Part shown: in pieces, positions 17,719 through 27,582 of the stretch
Layout of the letters: every line of letters starts with the position of its first letter
How positions within the stretch are numbered: the stretch's first letter is position 1
Assembly: GCF_003259185.1 (NCBI RefSeq)
Contig: NZ_QGMP01000001.1
Coordinates: forward strand, 2,108,001 to 2,172,000
Length of the DNA stretch: 64,000 bases
Direction: 5' to 3'
Source of the DNA: Isoalcanivorax indicus
Lineage (GTDB): Bacteria > Pseudomonadota > Gammaproteobacteria > Pseudomonadales > Alcanivoracaceae
Made by a program: the position numbers and the translations under genes
Notes under the pieces: generated by a model
What the model was told of the DNA's origin: nothing
Database searches by the model: none
Seen by the model: the letters and a program-made list of their open reading frames with translations, nothing else

Positions 17719-18506
17719 AACCGCATATCCTCCGGTCGGAACAGGAAATCAAATTGACGAAAATTTTCAAACTCGCGACCGGAAGGCACCGGCAGCGGGC
17801 TTGCGTTTCTGACCGCAGCAACGGCAGAACGATCCAGCGCGCCATCACCGCTGGGCGTAATCACCGATACGTCCAGCACATCACCACCGGGCGCCAGGCG
17901 CACACGCAAGCGGACTTCCATGTTGTTGCGCGCACTCGGCGGCCGGGTCCAGCGGCGACTCACGGCATTACGGATATCGCGCTCATAGCCTGCCATTTCG
18001 GCGCTGTCGCCCAATGCACGCCCCGCAGTATCGGTGAGGGCGCTGTCGGCCGCCGCCTGGTCCTCGCGATCACGCTGCGACAGCGCCATCTCTTCCTCGG
18101 CCAGCAACGCATCCAGATCGGGCTGGCTGAAATCCGGGCGCGGCTCAGGCCGGGGCTCGGGCTTCGGCTCAGGCCTGGGTTCCGGCTTCGGTTGCGGTGT
18201 CGGCTCAGGCCGGGGCTCGGGGCGCGGCTCAGGACGCGGGCGCGGCACCTCTGCCGGCGGCTCGGGCCGTGGCTCAGGGCGTGGCTCAGGACGAGGCTGA
18301 GGCTGGGGGCGCGGTTGCGGCTGCGGCTGGGCGCGCGGCGGCGCCGCCGCAGGCCGCTCGATCACCACGGCCTGCACATGCCGGGGCGCACTGGGCTTGA
18401 TCTCCCGCGCGGTGGTGCCAAACCAGGTAACGCCCACCAGCGCCACCACCGCCACATGCAGTGCCAGTGAAAAGCCGATCGCCGGGGCATGCTCACGCCA
18501 GCTCAT
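17715..18506 (-). CDS. tolA: TolA with proline-rich central domain
   Basis: A 263-residue inner-membrane protein that transmits proton-motive force from TolQR to the outer membrane. One transmembrane helix covers about residues 9-29. A Pro/Arg/Glu-rich stretch (52-124) follows, then a short acidic helix (about 125-160) and a TonB/TolA C-terminal domain (about 172-263) with [13 protein letters not shown] and [19 protein letters not shown]. It is much shorter than E. coli TolA (421 residues), and the usual long Ala/Lys-rich helical domain II is replaced by the proline-rich stretch. The ATG at 18506 overlaps the tolR stop by one base (TGATG); a TTG at 18509 is possible. Identity is secure from context. 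Confidence 0.93.
   Translation of the reverse strand: MSWREHAPAIGFSLALHVAVVALVGVTWFGTTAREIKPSAPRHVQAVVIERPAAAPPRAQPQPQPRPQPQPRPEPRPEPRPEPPAEVPRPRPEPRPEPRPEPTPQPKPEPRPEPKPEPRPEPRPDFSQPDLDALLAEEEMALSQRDREDQAAADSALTDTAGRALGDSAEMAGYERDIRNAVSRRWTRPPSARNNMEVRLRVRLAPGGDVLDVSVITPSGDGALDRSAVAAVRNASPLPVPSGREFENFRQFDFLFRPEDMRL
18135..18353 (-). repeat. Pro-Glu/Pro-Arg repeat tract in tolA
   Basis: DNA encoding residues 52-124 of TolA is a degenerate tandem repeat of a 12-base unit encoding RPEP, broken by KPEP and QPQP variants. Such tracts are prone to length change by slippage. The encoded stretch should form a stiff polyproline-II rod spanning part of the periplasm, like the TonB linker. Confidence 0.75.
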
Positions 18507-18934
18507 CAATCGGCCCGATCCGGCGGTTCCGTGACCAGCCCGAGCCGCTCGATGCCCGCGCTCTGCAGCGCCGCCATCAGTTCGATGATCTTGCCGTAAG
18601 GCACCTGGGTATCGCCCTCGACCAGGAACAGGGTCTGTGGCGCGTTGCGCTGAATGCGCTGGGCATGTCCTCTCAGGGTATCCAGCGAGGCCGTGGTCTG
18701 CTGGTTCTCACCGATATTGATATAGTAGCCGCCGTCACGGCGCACACTGACAATCACCGGTTCATCATCGACAGAAATGGGGTCACTGCTGGTGCGTGGC
18801 AGATCCACCTGAATACCCTGCGTCAGCATCGGCGCGGTGATCATGAACACGATCAGCAGCACCAGCATCACGTCGATGTACGGCACCACATTGATCTCGG
18901 CCACCAGCTTGCGTGGCGCGCGCACCTTGATCAT
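18506..18934 (-). CDS. tolR: TolR, ExbD-family proton channel subunit
   Basis: A 142-residue inner-membrane protein with a single transmembrane segment (about 16-37) containing the essential acidic residue Asp21 in [16 protein letters not shown]. The periplasmic ExbD-like domain covers about 60-135. It forms a proton-driven motor with TolQ that energises TolA. The start ATG at 18934 overlaps the tolQ stop by one base (TGATG). The Asp-containing helix and the [20 protein letters not shown] motif are standard for the family. Confidence 0.96.
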   Translation of the reverse strand: MIKVRAPRKLVAEINVVPYIDVMLVLLIVFMITAPMLTQGIQVDLPRTSSDPISVDDEPVIVSVRRDGGYYINIGENQQTTASLDTLRGHAQRIQRNAPQTLFLVEGDTQVPYGKIIELMAALQSAGIERLGLVTEPPDRAD

Positions 18935-19623
18935 CAGCCTTCTCCCCGCCCATGGGCCTGGCGATGCAGGATCGAGGAAAACTCTTCGGCAAACATTTCG
19001 CTGTCGCCCACCAGGCTGTCGGTGGCTGACGCATAGCGGTTATAGGCGACCACAGCCGGGATAGCGGCAAACAGGCCCATGGCGGTCGCGATCAGCGCCT
19101 CGGCGATGCCCGGCGCCACAATGGCCAGACTCGCCTGGGTCACATTGGCCAGCGCGAGGAAGGAATTCATGATCCCCCATACCGTACCGAACAGACCGAT
19201 ATAGGGACTGGTGGACCCCACGGTGGCCAGAAACGGCAGGCTGTCTGTCAGGCGCGACTGCTCGCGCTGCAGGGCCACACGCATGGCACGCTGGGCCCCC
19301 ACCATCACCGCATCGCCATCGCGGGAGCTCTTGGACAAGCGCACAAATTCATGGAAACCGGCACGAAAGATGGCTTCCTGGCCACATTCCGGGTTCGGGG
19401 ACTTCTTGACCTGCTGGTACAGGGTCGACAGATCCTCACCGGACCAGAAGCGCTCTTCGAAGGCCGCCCCGGCACGGCGCGCACCACCAATGACCTTGTA
19501 GCGGCGATAGATCATCGCCCAGGACGCCACCGACAGGCCCACCAGCAGCAGCATCACCGCCTGCACCACCAGATCGGCGCTGGCGATCAGATACCACATG
19601 GACAAACTGTTACCGTCACCCAT
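18934..19623 (-). CDS. tolQ: TolQ, MotA/ExbB-family proton channel subunit
   Basis: A 229-residue inner-membrane protein with three hydrophobic segments (about 13-37, 130-155 and 170-195) and the conserved [13 protein letters not shown] and [19 protein letters not shown] motifs of ExbB/TolQ. It forms the stator around TolR. Translation begins at ATG 19623, inside the last codons of ybgC (8-base overlap), with GAGGAG 9 bases upstream. Gene order ybgC-tolQRAB-pal-cpoB is the canonical gammaproteobacterial arrangement. Confidence 0.97.
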   Translation of the reverse strand: MGDGNSLSMWYLIASADLVVQAVMLLLVGLSVASWAMIYRRYKVIGGARRAGAAFEERFWSGEDLSTLYQQVKKSPNPECGQEAIFRAGFHEFVRLSKSSRDGDAVMVGAQRAMRVALQREQSRLTDSLPFLATVGSTSPYIGLFGTVWGIMNSFLALANVTQASLAIVAPGIAEALIATAMGLFAAIPAVVAYNRYASATDSLVGDSEMFAEEFSSILHRQAHGRGEG

Positions 19624-20068
19624 TTACCCGTTCTCCTCGTTGAGCTTGCATGGCATCCCGCAGTGCGGCGGGCAATGCCGTCGGCCGCAGGTCGCTGGCA
19701 CGGACACAGGCCACACGGACCTCAGCCTCGCACAATAATTCCCCATCGCGGCGTACTTGCTGTAAAAAATCCAGCGCTGCCCGGCCCACCTTCTTCAGTG
19801 TGGCCGTCACCACCAGCGCGTCATCAATACGCGCGGGGCGGTGGTAGCGCACGGCGCAGGAGTGCACCACAAACTGGTAGTCCTCCTCCGCCAGGGTGTA
19901 ATGCTGGTGCCCGAGACTACGCAGCAGCTCGGTGCGCGCACGCTCCATGAACTTCAGGTAGTTCACATAATAGACAATGCCGCCGGCGTCAGTGTCTTCG
20001 ATATAGACGCGCAGCGGCAGTATGAATTCCCCGGTACTGGTCATGGTTTTACGAACCGACTCAATCAT
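19616..20068 (-). CDS. ybgC: YbgC acyl-CoA thioesterase of the tol-pal cluster
   Basis: A 150-residue hotdog-fold thioesterase. The active-site motif [23 protein letters not shown] is at about 24-46, with the catalytic Asp shared with E. coli YbgC. Family members hydrolyse short- or long-chain acyl-CoA or acyl-ACP and may link phospholipid metabolism with Tol-Pal. The start is ATG 20068, overlapping the ruvB end by 8 bases; a TTG at 20071 and an ATG at 20044 are alternatives. It overlaps tolQ by 8 bases. Confidence 0.93.
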   Translation of the reverse strand: MIESVRKTMTSTGEFILPLRVYIEDTDAGGIVYYVNYLKFMERARTELLRSLGHQHYTLAEEDYQFVVHSCAVRYHRPARIDDALVVTATLKKVGRAALDFLQQVRRDGELLCEAEVRVACVRASDLRPTALPAALRDAMQAQRGERVNG

Positions 20069-21092
20069 CAAACAGATCCGGTGCCGTCGCTGACCCGGGT
20101 GGCCGCAAGCCGAAATGGCGCCAGGCGTGGTTGGTCACCTGGCGGCCCCGTGGCGTGCGATGAATGAAGCCCTGCTGAATCAGGTAGGGCTCCACCACTT
20201 CTTCCAGGGTACCGGCATCCTCGTTCAGGGCAGCGGCCAGACTCTCCAGCCCCACCGGCCCACCGTCGAATTTTTCCATCATGGTCGTCAGCAGTCGCCG
20301 GTCGGTGCCGTCCAGACCGCAGGCGTCGACCTCAAGCATATCCAGCGCAGCCCGAGCAATATCCCCGGTGATGCGGCCATTGCCACGGACCTCGGCATAG
20401 TCACGCACCCGGCGCAGCAGGCGGTTGGCGATACGCGGGGTTCCCCGTGCACGGCGCGCCACCTCTGCGGCGCCGTCATCATCCGCATCCAGGGCGAAGA
20501 TGTCGCAGGCACGGCGCACAATACCGGTGAGATCTTCCACCGAATAGAATTCCAGCCGCTGCACGATACCGAAACGATCCCGCAGCGGCGCCGTCAGCAG
20601 GCCGGCGCGTGTCGTCGCCCCCACCAGCGTAAAGGGCGGCAGCTCGATCTTGATCGAACGCGCCGCAGGGCCTTCGCCGATCATGATATCCAGCTGATAG
20701 TCTTCCATCGCCGGGTAAAGGATTTCCTCGACCACTGGCGACAGGCGATGAATTTCATCCACGAACAGTACGTCGCCCGCTTCCAGATTGGTCAGCAGCG
20801 CGGCCAGATCACCGGCTTTTTCCAGCACCGGGCCAGAGGTGCTTTTCAGCTCGGCGCCCATTTCCCGGGCAATGATATGCGCCAGCGTGGTCTTGCCCAG
20901 CCCGGGCGGGCCGAACAGCAGCGTGTGATCCAGAGCTTCACCGCGCATGCGCGCCGCATCAATAAAGATCTCGAGACGCTGGCTGACCTTCGGCTGACCA
21001 CGGTAGTCCGCCAGACTGGCGGGGCGGATAGCGCGCTCGACCTGCTCGTCGCCGTCGGCGCTGTGCGCGGAAATGATGCGTTCGGTATCCAT
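20061..21092 (-). CDS. ruvB: Holliday junction branch migration ATPase RuvB
   Basis: A 343-residue AAA+ motor that drives branch migration of Holliday junctions together with RuvA. Walker [10 protein letters not shown] is at 61-69 and Walker B VDEIHR at 111-116. The sensor region [18 protein letters not shown] and the C-terminal winged helix with PRGR near residue 315 are visible. Length and sequence are normal for the family. It starts 22 bp after ruvA, and the ruvCAB order is the usual one in Pseudomonas relatives. Confidence 0.98.
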   Translation of the reverse strand: MDTERIISAHSADGDEQVERAIRPASLADYRGQPKVSQRLEIFIDAARMRGEALDHTLLFGPPGLGKTTLAHIIAREMGAELKSTSGPVLEKAGDLAALLTNLEAGDVLFVDEIHRLSPVVEEILYPAMEDYQLDIMIGEGPAARSIKIELPPFTLVGATTRAGLLTAPLRDRFGIVQRLEFYSVEDLTGIVRRACDIFALDADDDGAAEVARRARGTPRIANRLLRRVRDYAEVRGNGRITGDIARAALDMLEVDACGLDGTDRRLLTTMMEKFDGGPVGLESLAAALNEDAGTLEEVVEPYLIQQGFIHRTPRGRQVTNHAWRHFGLRPPGSATAPDLFDD

Positions 21093-21114
21093 CGGTGTCA
21101 GCTCCGCGGCCAGG

Positions 21115-21714
21115 TCAGCGCGACAGTGATTTCAGGGCCAGCCGAATCATGCTGGCGCTGTCGAGGCTGTCATCCTCGACCCGCGCCACCGCCTGTTCGG
21201 CGTCGCGTAAACGGTACCCGAGCGCTTCCAGCGCCGCCACCGCATCCTGCCGGGCGCCCACAGCCGCCGTGCTGACGGCAGGCTGGCCCGGGACAATCGG
21301 CGCGCCCTCGAGCCGCCCCAGCCGGTCTCGCATCTCGATCACCAGCCGTTCGGCGGTCTTCTTGCCGATACCCGGCACGCGCACCAGCGACGTGGTGTCC
21401 TGCTCCTCGATGCAGCGTACCAGCCGCGCCGCCTCAATGCCGGACAGGATAGCCAGCCCCATTTTGGGGCCGACGCCGTTGACGCGGATCAGCGCACGGA
21501 ACAGCTCGCGCTCGAAGCGCTCGGAAAAACCATAGAGAAGCTGTGCATCTTCGCGCACAACAAGATGAGTATGCAGGATGATTTCCTGGCCCGGCACGGG
21601 TTGCTGGTAAAAGGCGGTCATCGGCGCCTCGACTTCATAGCCGACCCCGCCGGCCTCCACCAGCAACCAGGGCGGGCGGGCTTCAAGCAGGATGCCGCGG
21701 AGACGTCCGATCAT
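21115..21714 (-). CDS. ruvA: Holliday junction DNA-binding protein RuvA
   Basis: A 199-residue protein that tetramerises on the four-way junction. Domain I starts [11 protein letters not shown]. Two helix-hairpin-helix motifs follow ([16 protein letters not shown] and [23 protein letters not shown]). A flexible linker rich in Ala and Pro leads to the small C-terminal domain (about 150-199) that contacts RuvB. The ATG at 21714 overlaps the ruvC stop (ATGA). The longer frame to 21852 lies within ruvC and is not conserved. Confidence 0.98.
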   Translation of the reverse strand: MIGRLRGILLEARPPWLLVEAGGVGYEVEAPMTAFYQQPVPGQEIILHTHLVVREDAQLLYGFSERFERELFRALIRVNGVGPKMGLAILSGIEAARLVRCIEEQDTTSLVRVPGIGKKTAERLVIEMRDRLGRLEGAPIVPGQPAVSTAAVGARQDAVAALEALGYRLRDAEQAVARVEDDSLDSASMIRLALKSLSR

Positions 21715-22229
21715 CGTATTCTTCTTCTGCGTATGGCGGTGGCGCCCGCCATGCGCGCGAGGCTGACTCGCATATGCGCATGGCAGATGGCGATCGCCAG
21801 GGCATCGGCAGCATCTGCTTGCGGCGCTTTTTCCAGCCCCAGCAGATAACACACCATCTGCGCCACCTGGTGTTTTTCCGCGCCGCCACGCCCCACCAGT
21901 GCCTGCTTCACCTGTCGTGCCGAATACTCGAACACGGGCAGATCATGCTGCACCACGGCGGCAATGGCAGCGCCCCGTGCCTGACCCAGCTTCAGCGCCG
22001 AATCGGCATTGCGCGCCATGAATACCTTCTCGATGCTCACTTCGACCGGCGCATGCACGCCAACCACGTCATTGAGTTCACGGAATATCTGCCCCAGGCG
22101 CGGGGCAATATCGTCACCCCGGGTGGCGATGGTGCCGCAGGCGACCAGGCGCGAGGACTGGCCAACCTGGTCTATCAGGCCGTAACCGGTAAACCGGGAT
22201 CCGGGATCAATGCCGAGAATGCGCGTCAT
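21711..22229 (-). CDS. ruvC: Holliday junction resolvase RuvC
   Basis: A 172-residue endonuclease that cuts Holliday junctions symmetrically. The four catalytic acids are Asp8 ([10 protein letters not shown]), Glu67 (SIEKVF), Asp139 and Asp142 ([13 protein letters not shown]). It is the first ruv gene, with 58 bp to the upstream yebC. No SOS box was recognised in the gap, so regulation by LexA is not supported here. It overlaps ruvA by four bases. Confidence 0.98.
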   Translation of the reverse strand: MTRILGIDPGSRFTGYGLIDQVGQSSRLVACGTIATRGDDIAPRLGQIFRELNDVVGVHAPVEVSIEKVFMARNADSALKLGQARGAAIAAVVQHDLPVFEYSARQVKQALVGRGGAEKHQVAQMVCYLLGLEKAPQADAADALAIAICHAHMRVSLARMAGATAIRRRRIR

Positions 22230-22287
22230 GCGGCATTGATACTCAACTTATGGACAGTATGCAAGCGCTACCGGACCCGGACGGCGC

Positions 22288-23028
22288 TCAGCCTTCGAAA
22301 TCATCCGGGAAGCGCACATTGGTGTAGACGTTCTGCACGTCGTCCAGGTCTTCCAGGTGATCGATCATCTTCATCACCTTCGGCGCGATCTCCGCATCCA
22401 CGTCGGCCTCGGTGCCCGGGTGCATGGTGACCTCCGCATTGGCCGGTTCGAAACCGGCCGCCTTGAGGGCATCGACCACCTCGCCGAAGCTGCGGTCCGC
22501 TGCAGTAATCACGGTAAAGGACCCGTCATCATGAGTCTGCACGTCCTCGGCACCGGCCTCCAGGGCGGCCTCCAGCAGCACATCCTCGTCCGGGCCGGGC
22601 TCCAGGAATACCTCGCCGCGTTTGCTGAACAGGTAGGCCACCGAGCCGTTGGTGCCCAGATTACCGCCATGTTTGGTAAAGGCATGGCGCACGTCGGACA
22701 CCGTGCGGTTGACGTTGTCGGTCATGGTTTCCACCAGCACCGCTACACCGCCCGGGCCATAGCCCTCATAGGTGATTTCGGACATGTCGGCATTGTCGTC
22801 ACTGCCAGCACCACGCTTGATCGCCCGATCAATCGTGTCGCGGGTCATGTTGGCGGTCAGCGCCTTGTCCACCACCGCGCGCAAACGCGGGTTGTCGTTC
22901 GGCTCCGGACCGCCCAGACGGGCGGCCACGGTAATTTCACGAATCAGCTTGGTGAACACCTTGCCACGCCTGGCGTCCTGGGCCGCCTTGCGATGCTTGA
23001 TGTTTGCCCATTTACTGTGACCGGCCAT
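22288..23028 (-). CDS. yebC: YebC/PmpR family protein (TACO1-like)
   Basis: A 246-residue protein with the diagnostic N-terminus [27 protein letters not shown] and the [13 protein letters not shown] motif. Family members have been described as DNA-binding regulators (PmpR) and, more recently, as ribosome-associated factors that relieve stalling at proline runs, as does mitochondrial TACO1. The translation role would suit the proline-rich TolA encoded downstream, but that is inference. It lies 12 bp after aspS and precedes ruvC, a conserved neighbourhood. Confidence 0.96.
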   Translation of the reverse strand: MAGHSKWANIKHRKAAQDARRGKVFTKLIREITVAARLGGPEPNDNPRLRAVVDKALTANMTRDTIDRAIKRGAGSDDNADMSEITYEGYGPGGVAVLVETMTDNVNRTVSDVRHAFTKHGGNLGTNGSVAYLFSKRGEVFLEPGPDEDVLLEAALEAGAEDVQTHDDGSFTVITAADRSFGEVVDALKAAGFEPANAEVTMHPGTEADVDAEIAPKVMKMIDHLEDLDDVQNVYTNVRFPDDFEG

Positions 23029-23040
23029 ACCAACCTCGTA

Positions 23041-24816
23041 TTATCGGTCCTTGTTCTCAAGGTTGCGCAGCTGAATGCCCAGCTCGCGCAGTTGCTTCGG
23101 CGCCACCTCGGCCGGGGCCTGGGTCAGCGGGCAGGCCGCCGTCTGGGTTTTCGGGAACGCGATCACGTCGCGAATCGACTCGCAACCGGTCATCAGCATC
23201 ACCATGCGATCCAGACCGAACGCCAGGCCACCGTGCGGCGGCGCGCCAAACTTCAGCGCATCCAGCAGGAAGCCGAATTTCTCTTCAGCTTCTTCGTCGC
23301 TGATACCCAGCGCCTTGAACACGGCACGCTGCATGGTGGGCTCGTGAATACGAATGGACCCCCCACCCAGCTCGGTTCCGTTGAGCACCATGTCATAGGC
23401 TTTCGACAGGGCGGCCCCCGGGTTGGCCGCCAGTTCGTCGGGCGAGCAGGAAGGCATGGTGAAGGGGTGATGCAGCGCCGCCCAGTGGCCGTCGTCATCT
23501 TCCTCGAACATCGGGAAGTCCACGACCCACAGCGGCGCCCAGTCGCCCTCGACCAGATTGCGATCGTGGCCGACACGCACGCGCAGCGCGCCCAGTGCTT
23601 CGTTGACGATCTTCGCCTTGTCGGCGCCGAAGAAGATCAGGTCGCCGGTCCGGGCGCCGGTGCGTTCCAGAATGCCGGCAATGGCGTCATCGGTCAGGAA
23701 CTTGAGAATCGGGGACTGCAGGCCATCGTTGCCCGCCGCCAGATCATTGACCTTGATGTAGGCCAGCCCCTTGGCGCCATAAATACCGACAAATTTCGTG
23801 TAGTCGTCGATCTCCTTGCGGCTCATCTCGCAGCCACCCGGCACGTTCAAGGCGGCCACCCGGCCTTTCGGATCATTCGCCGGGCCAGCAAAGACCTTGA
23901 ATTCCACCTTGGCGAGCAGATCGCCAATGTCCACCAGCTCCAGCGGAATGCGCAGGTCCGGCTTGTCAGAACCGAAACGGCGCATGGCCTCGGCAAACGG
24001 CATGCGCGGGAAGGCGGGCAACTCCACCTGAAGCAACTGGCTGAATACCTGGCGCACCATGGTCTCGGCCACCTGAATCACGTCTTCCTCGGTCACGAAG
24101 GAGGCTTCCAGATCGATCTGGGTGAACTCCGGCTGCCGGTCGGCACGCAGATCTTCATCGCGGAAGCACTTGGCGATCTGGTAATAGCGATCGAAGCCCG
24201 CGACCATCAGGAGCTGCTTGAACAGCTGTGGCGATTGCGGCAACGCAAAGAAACTGCCTGGATGCGTGCGGCTGGGCACCAGGTAATCGCGCGCGCCTTC
24301 CGGCGTCGCCTTGGTCAGGATCGGGGTCTCCACATCCATGAAGCCCTGTGCTTCCAGCGCCGTGCGCACCGCAGCCGTCAGCCGCGAGCGGAAGCGGAAG
24401 TTGGCCAGTACATCAGGACGACGCAGATCCAGGTAGCGGTACTTGAGGCGCACCTCCTCCCCGGCCTGGCTGTACTCGTCCAGCTCGAACGGGGGCGTTT
24501 CAGCCGTGTTCAGCAGTGTCAGCGCGGTGCCCAGCACCTCGATGTCGCCGGTGCTCATACGGCTGTTACGCACCGCTTCATCGCGCAGCCGTACCCGCCC
24601 CGTGACCTGCACCACATACTCGCTGCGCAGGCGATCTGCCAGGGCGAAGGCCTCTACCGTATCCGGGTCGAATACCACCTGCACCAGCCCGGCGCGGTCA
24701 CGCAGGTCGAGGAAGATCACCCCCCCGTGGTCACGGCGGCGATGCACCCAGCCGCACAATGTCACCGCTTCCCCGTCGTGGGAGGCTCTCAAGTCACCGC
24801 AGTAATGGCTTCGCAT
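23041..24816 (-). CDS. aspS: Aspartyl-tRNA synthetase
   Basis: A 591-residue class II synthetase of bacterial type. The N-terminal OB-fold anticodon domain starts [15 protein letters not shown]. The catalytic domain contains motif 2 ([23 protein letters not shown]), motif 3 ([13 protein letters not shown]), and a GAD insertion from about 280 to 420. The length equals E. coli AspRS. Whether it is discriminating (Asp only) or also charges Asn cannot be told by eye. The start ATG 24816 fits the conserved N-terminus; a large upstream in-frame extension to 25284 is non-conserved. It leads the leftward series. Confidence 0.97.
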   Translation of the reverse strand: MRSHYCGDLRASHDGEAVTLCGWVHRRRDHGGVIFLDLRDRAGLVQVVFDPDTVEAFALADRLRSEYVVQVTGRVRLRDEAVRNSRMSTGDIEVLGTALTLLNTAETPPFELDEYSQAGEEVRLKYRYLDLRRPDVLANFRFRSRLTAAVRTALEAQGFMDVETPILTKATPEGARDYLVPSRTHPGSFFALPQSPQLFKQLLMVAGFDRYYQIAKCFRDEDLRADRQPEFTQIDLEASFVTEEDVIQVAETMVRQVFSQLLQVELPAFPRMPFAEAMRRFGSDKPDLRIPLELVDIGDLLAKVEFKVFAGPANDPKGRVAALNVPGGCEMSRKEIDDYTKFVGIYGAKGLAYIKVNDLAAGNDGLQSPILKFLTDDAIAGILERTGARTGDLIFFGADKAKIVNEALGALRVRVGHDRNLVEGDWAPLWVVDFPMFEEDDDGHWAALHHPFTMPSCSPDELAANPGAALSKAYDMVLNGTELGGGSIRIHEPTMQRAVFKALGISDEEAEEKFGFLLDALKFGAPPHGGLAFGLDRMVMLMTGCESIRDVIAFPKTQTAACPLTQAPAEVAPKQLRELGIQLRNLENKDR

Positions 24817-25202
24817 AACATCTCGTTCCGCTGGATCTGACGGCGCGGCCCGGGGAGCCGCGAAAGGCGCAATAGTATAGCGATTCACCTCGCGCGCAGC
24901 CATGCCAACGCATTGTCCGGGCCAGCCCGCGCCAGGCGGCGACCTCCGGCACGGGCAACCCCCTGCCCCCTCAACCGAAAAAATACAAAAAAACCCTGAA
25001 AAACAGGGCCCGGACGCTTGCTGACACCTGCGCCATGGCATATAACTGGCGCGGAAGCCGCTTGAATACAGGCTTCCGGGTCGTTCAAGGACAGACTCAG
25101 ACACACCAGGACCTGCCCGGACAGCCTTCTCCAATAACCCGGGCAACGTCGACAACCGGCTGCTCGACGCAGCTGCATCAACCAACAGGGGTACGCACAG
25201 CA
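24817..25202. other. Divergent control region between aspS and the HU gene
   Basis: A 386-bp gap. It holds a short hairpin (CCCTG at 24994-24998 with CAGGG at 25004-25008) flanked on its left by runs of A. On the minus strand this reads as a weak stem followed by TTTTTTTG, so it could end or attenuate leftward transcripts before aspS. To its right lies the rightward promoter of the HU-like gene. No gene or RNA was recognised. Confidence 0.5.
25018..25046 (+). promoter_or_regulatory. Sigma-70 promoter of the HU-like gene
   Basis: TTGCTG (25018-25023), a 17-bp spacer and TATAAC (25041-25046) make a good sigma-70 promoter. Transcription would start near 25053, giving a leader of about 150 bases before the ATG at 25203. 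Confidence 0.6.
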
Positions 25203-25619
25203 ATGGCCGTAAAGAAGAAAGCCGCCGCCAAGAAAACCGCCGCCAAGAAACCGGCTGCAAAGAAAGTCGCAGCCGCCGCCGCACCGGCAGCCCGCAAGGT
25301 CAAGCCGATCACTGAGCCGATGAGCAAGACGCAAGTTACTGCCAACATCGCCGAAACCACCGGTCTGACCAAAAAGCAGGTGTCTGCGGTACTGGAAGAG
25401 CTGACCGGGATCATCGAAGGCCATGTGAAAAAGCGTGGCGCAGGTCAGTTCACCCTGCCCGGCCTGATGAAGATCACCACCGTGAAGAAGCCCGCCACCA
25501 AGGCGCGCAAGGGCATCAACCCCTTCACTGGCGAAGAAACCGTGTTCAAGGCCAAGCCGGCCAGCATCGCGGTCAAGATTCGTCCGCTGAAGAAACTGAA
25601 AGACATGGCTGCCAGCTAA
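25203..25619 (+). CDS. HU-family DNA-binding protein with Lys/Ala-rich N-terminal tail
   Basis: A 138-residue nucleoid protein. Residues 1-38 are a basic tail of AAAKK repeats resembling eukaryotic/bacterial histone H1 tails. The remainder is an HU/IHF fold: helices [31 protein letters not shown], then beta arms with [11 protein letters not shown] (the HU DNA-binding arm RNPxTGE pattern) and the C-terminal [17 protein letters not shown]. Tailed HU proteins occur in several gammaproteobacteria. The start ATG 25203 begins the tail, and the ribosome-binding site (AGGGG, 11 bases away) is weak. The gene is monocistronic with its own promoter and is probably abundant. Confidence 0.9.
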   Translation: MAVKKKAAAKKTAAKKPAAKKVAAAAAPAARKVKPITEPMSKTQVTANIAETTGLTKKQVSAVLEELTGIIEGHVKKRGAGQFTLPGLMKITTVKKPATKARKGINPFTGEETVFKAKPASIAVKIRPLKKLKDMAAS

Positions 25620-25627
25620 GCGGCCTC

Positions 25628-25655
25628 GCGGTACGGGGCCAACGCCCCGTACCGC
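25628..25655 (+). terminator. Hairpin after the HU-like gene
   Basis: A perfect 12-bp stem (GCGGTACGGGGC at 25628-25639 with GCCCCGTACCGC at 25644-25655) and a 4-base loop begins 8 bases after the stop codon. No T-run follows, so it is either a Rho-assisted terminator or a 3' end stabiliser. Confidence 0.5.
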
Positions 25656-25740
25656 GCCCTGCCCCACCACTTGCCCCTTCCGTCACGTCCTGTGATGCTA
25701 TCTTTCTGTGTACCGTTGCGGCTGACCTGACAGGGCTCCC

Positions 25741-26217
25741 ATGGTCATTCATGAGCAGGCACCCGAGTTCGAGCGCTTCGTACTGTTGCCCAATCGCTCG
25801 GCAAGCTGGGCGCAGATTCGTGGCCTCATCCTGATCGTCCTGGGCTTTTCTCTGGCCATGATGCTGTTTTTTCTGTGGATCGGTGCCTGGCTGGTGGTGC
25901 CCTTCTGCGGCGCGGAAGCGGCGCTGCTTATATGGGCCCTGTGGTACGCCAACCAGCGCACCTGCTGGCGAGAGGTCATTACCCTGACACCCGAGCGCGT
26001 CGACATTGCACGGGGGCGGCGCGGGCCGGTAGAGACCATCTCGCTCGAGCGCTACGGGCTGCATCTGCACAGCCATATCCCCGATAACGATTTTTACCTG
26101 CCCCATCTGGCGCTGCGCCGCCACGCCCGCGACTGGGTGATCGGTGAAATGCTCAACCGTGAGGACAGGATCACGCTGATACGGGGCCTCAAGCGCACCC
26201 TCGGGGGGCAACGCTGA
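25741..26217 (+). CDS. DUF2244 family membrane protein
   Basis: A 158-residue protein with two hydrophobic segments (about 25-47 and 50-70) followed by a soluble C-terminal domain ending LIRGLKRTLGG. It matches the DUF2244 pattern: an N-terminal LPNRSASWAQ stretch, paired membrane helices, then a PH-like region with TLTPERVDI. The function is unknown. In many proteobacteria the gene lies near cytochrome oxidase genes, which is not the case here. It stands alone between the HU gene and an acyl-CoA dehydrogenase. Confidence 0.8.
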   Translation: MVIHEQAPEFERFVLLPNRSASWAQIRGLILIVLGFSLAMMLFFLWIGAWLVVPFCGAEAALLIWALWYANQRTCWREVITLTPERVDIARGRRGPVETISLERYGLHLHSHIPDNDFYLPHLALRRHARDWVIGEMLNREDRITLIRGLKRTLGGQR

Positions 26218-26353
26218 GGCCTCCCTGGCCAGGAGCACCACGAATCTGGCAAAAAATGTCCCTCCCAATCGAGTGACCCGGTGGTCATGAGGCCCGAGTA
26301 TTGCTAACTTTGCCCCACGCCAGATTCTGCCTTCAGCCACGGATACGCCCGAC

Positions 26354-27562
26354 ATGAAACTTGTTCTGTCTCCGGAAGACCAGCAGTTCCGCGAGGAAGT
26401 CCGCGACTTCCTCAATGAGCACCTCAGTGCCGACCTGCGCCGCGCCGGCGCCCTGATGACCAGCGTCTTCGCGGACTTCGATGCCGCCATGACCTGGCAG
26501 CGTATCCTGCACGAGAAGAAGGGCTGGGCAGCCCCCAGCTGGCCAAAGGCTTTTGGCGGCACCGACTGGAGCATCACCCGGCACTATATATATGCCGTAG
26601 AGTCGGCCGCTGCCGATGCACCGCGCCTGCTGCCCATGGGCCTGGACATGTGCGGCCCCTGCCTGATCGGCAAGGGCACCGACGCCCAGCGAGCCGAATA
26701 CCTGCCGCGCATGCTCAGCGGCGAGCATTTCTGGTGCCAGGGCTACTCCGAGCCTCAGTCCGGTTCCGACCTGGCCTCACTGAAACTGAAAGCCGATCGC
26801 GACGGCGACCACTATGTGCTGAACGGCTCCAAGATCTGGACCACCTACGCCCACCATGCCAGCCACATGTTCCTGCTGGTACGCACGCGCAGCGACGGCA
26901 AGCCCCAGCAAGGCATCACCTTCCTGCTGCTGGACATGAACACCCCCGGCATCACCATCGATCCGATCATCAGCATCAGCGGCGAGCACGAACAGAACCA
27001 GGTGTTCTTCGAGGATGTACGCGTACCGGTGGCCAATGTGGTGGGCGAGGAAAACGACGGCTGGACCGTGGCCAAATACCTGCTCGAATTCGAACGCGGC
27101 GGCCAGGCCTACAGCCCGCGCCTGCAAGTGTCGCTGGACAAGGTGCGCCATCTGGCCGCCCAGGGACAACCGGGCGAGCGGCCGATTGACGACGAACTCT
27201 TCCGCCTCAAACTGGCCCGCGCCGAAGTCAGCGTGCGCGCTGTGGAGGCTGCCGAACTGAAGGTGATGTCGGCACTGTCCAGCGGCCAGAACCCGGGCGC
27301 CATTTCCTCCATGCTGAAGATCATCGGCTCGGAAGCCTCACAACAGGTCACCGAAATGGCCATCGAGGCGCTGGGCAGCTGGGCGCAAATCTGGCAGCCC
27401 CAGGCCCTGAACCCGGCCACTGCGGGCAACGCGTCTGCCATCGGGCCAGTCTCCGGGGTACCCGTCCTGTCGACCTACCTGAACACCCGCGCCACCACCA
27501 TCTATGGCGGCTCCAACGAGATTCAGCGGAACATCATCGCCAAACAGGTGCTCGGGCTCTAG
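26354..27562 (+). CDS. Acyl-CoA dehydrogenase
   Basis: A 402-residue flavoenzyme catalysing alpha,beta-dehydrogenation of an acyl-CoA. The N-terminal helical domain (about 1-120) is followed by the FAD/substrate signature WCQGYSEPQSGSDLASLK, then NGSKIWTTYAHHA, VPVANVVGEENDGWTVAK and the C-terminal GGSNEIQRNIIAKQVLGL. It resembles the FadE-type enzymes common in hydrocarbon degraders and sterol-degradation clusters, but substrate length cannot be assigned by eye. It is followed closely by a UbiB-family gene, with 64 bp between that may carry translational control. No other beta-oxidation gene is nearby. Confidence 0.9.
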   Translation: MKLVLSPEDQQFREEVRDFLNEHLSADLRRAGALMTSVFADFDAAMTWQRILHEKKGWAAPSWPKAFGGTDWSITRHYIYAVESAAADAPRLLPMGLDMCGPCLIGKGTDAQRAEYLPRMLSGEHFWCQGYSEPQSGSDLASLKLKADRDGDHYVLNGSKIWTTYAHHASHMFLLVRTRSDGKPQQGITFLLLDMNTPGITIDPIISISGEHEQNQVFFEDVRVPVANVVGEENDGWTVAKYLLEFERGGQAYSPRLQVSLDKVRHLAAQGQPGERPIDDELFRLKLARAEVSVRAVEAAELKVMSALSSGQNPGAISSMLKIIGSEASQQVTEMAIEALGSWAQIWQPQALNPATAGNASAIGPVSGVPVLSTYLNTRATTIYGGSNEIQRNIIAKQVLGL

Positions 27563-27582
27563 GAAGAGGGCCCTTAGACTTT

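Noticed and set aside
18135-18353. Repeat tract considered as a sign that tolA is a pseudogene
   Set aside because: The reading frame is intact, both end domains are conserved and the overlaps with tolR and tolB are preserved.
22357-24840. An 827-codon open frame on the plus strand
   Set aside because: It lies antisense to yebC and aspS, whose protein motifs are unmistakable. High-GC genes commonly leave long open frames on the opposite strand, and its translation has no recognisable domain.
24817-25284. An N-terminal extension of AspRS
   Set aside because: The extra residues are Ser/Arg/Leu-rich, overlap the HU promoter and HU gene, and AspRS normally begins at the OB-fold start seen at 24816.
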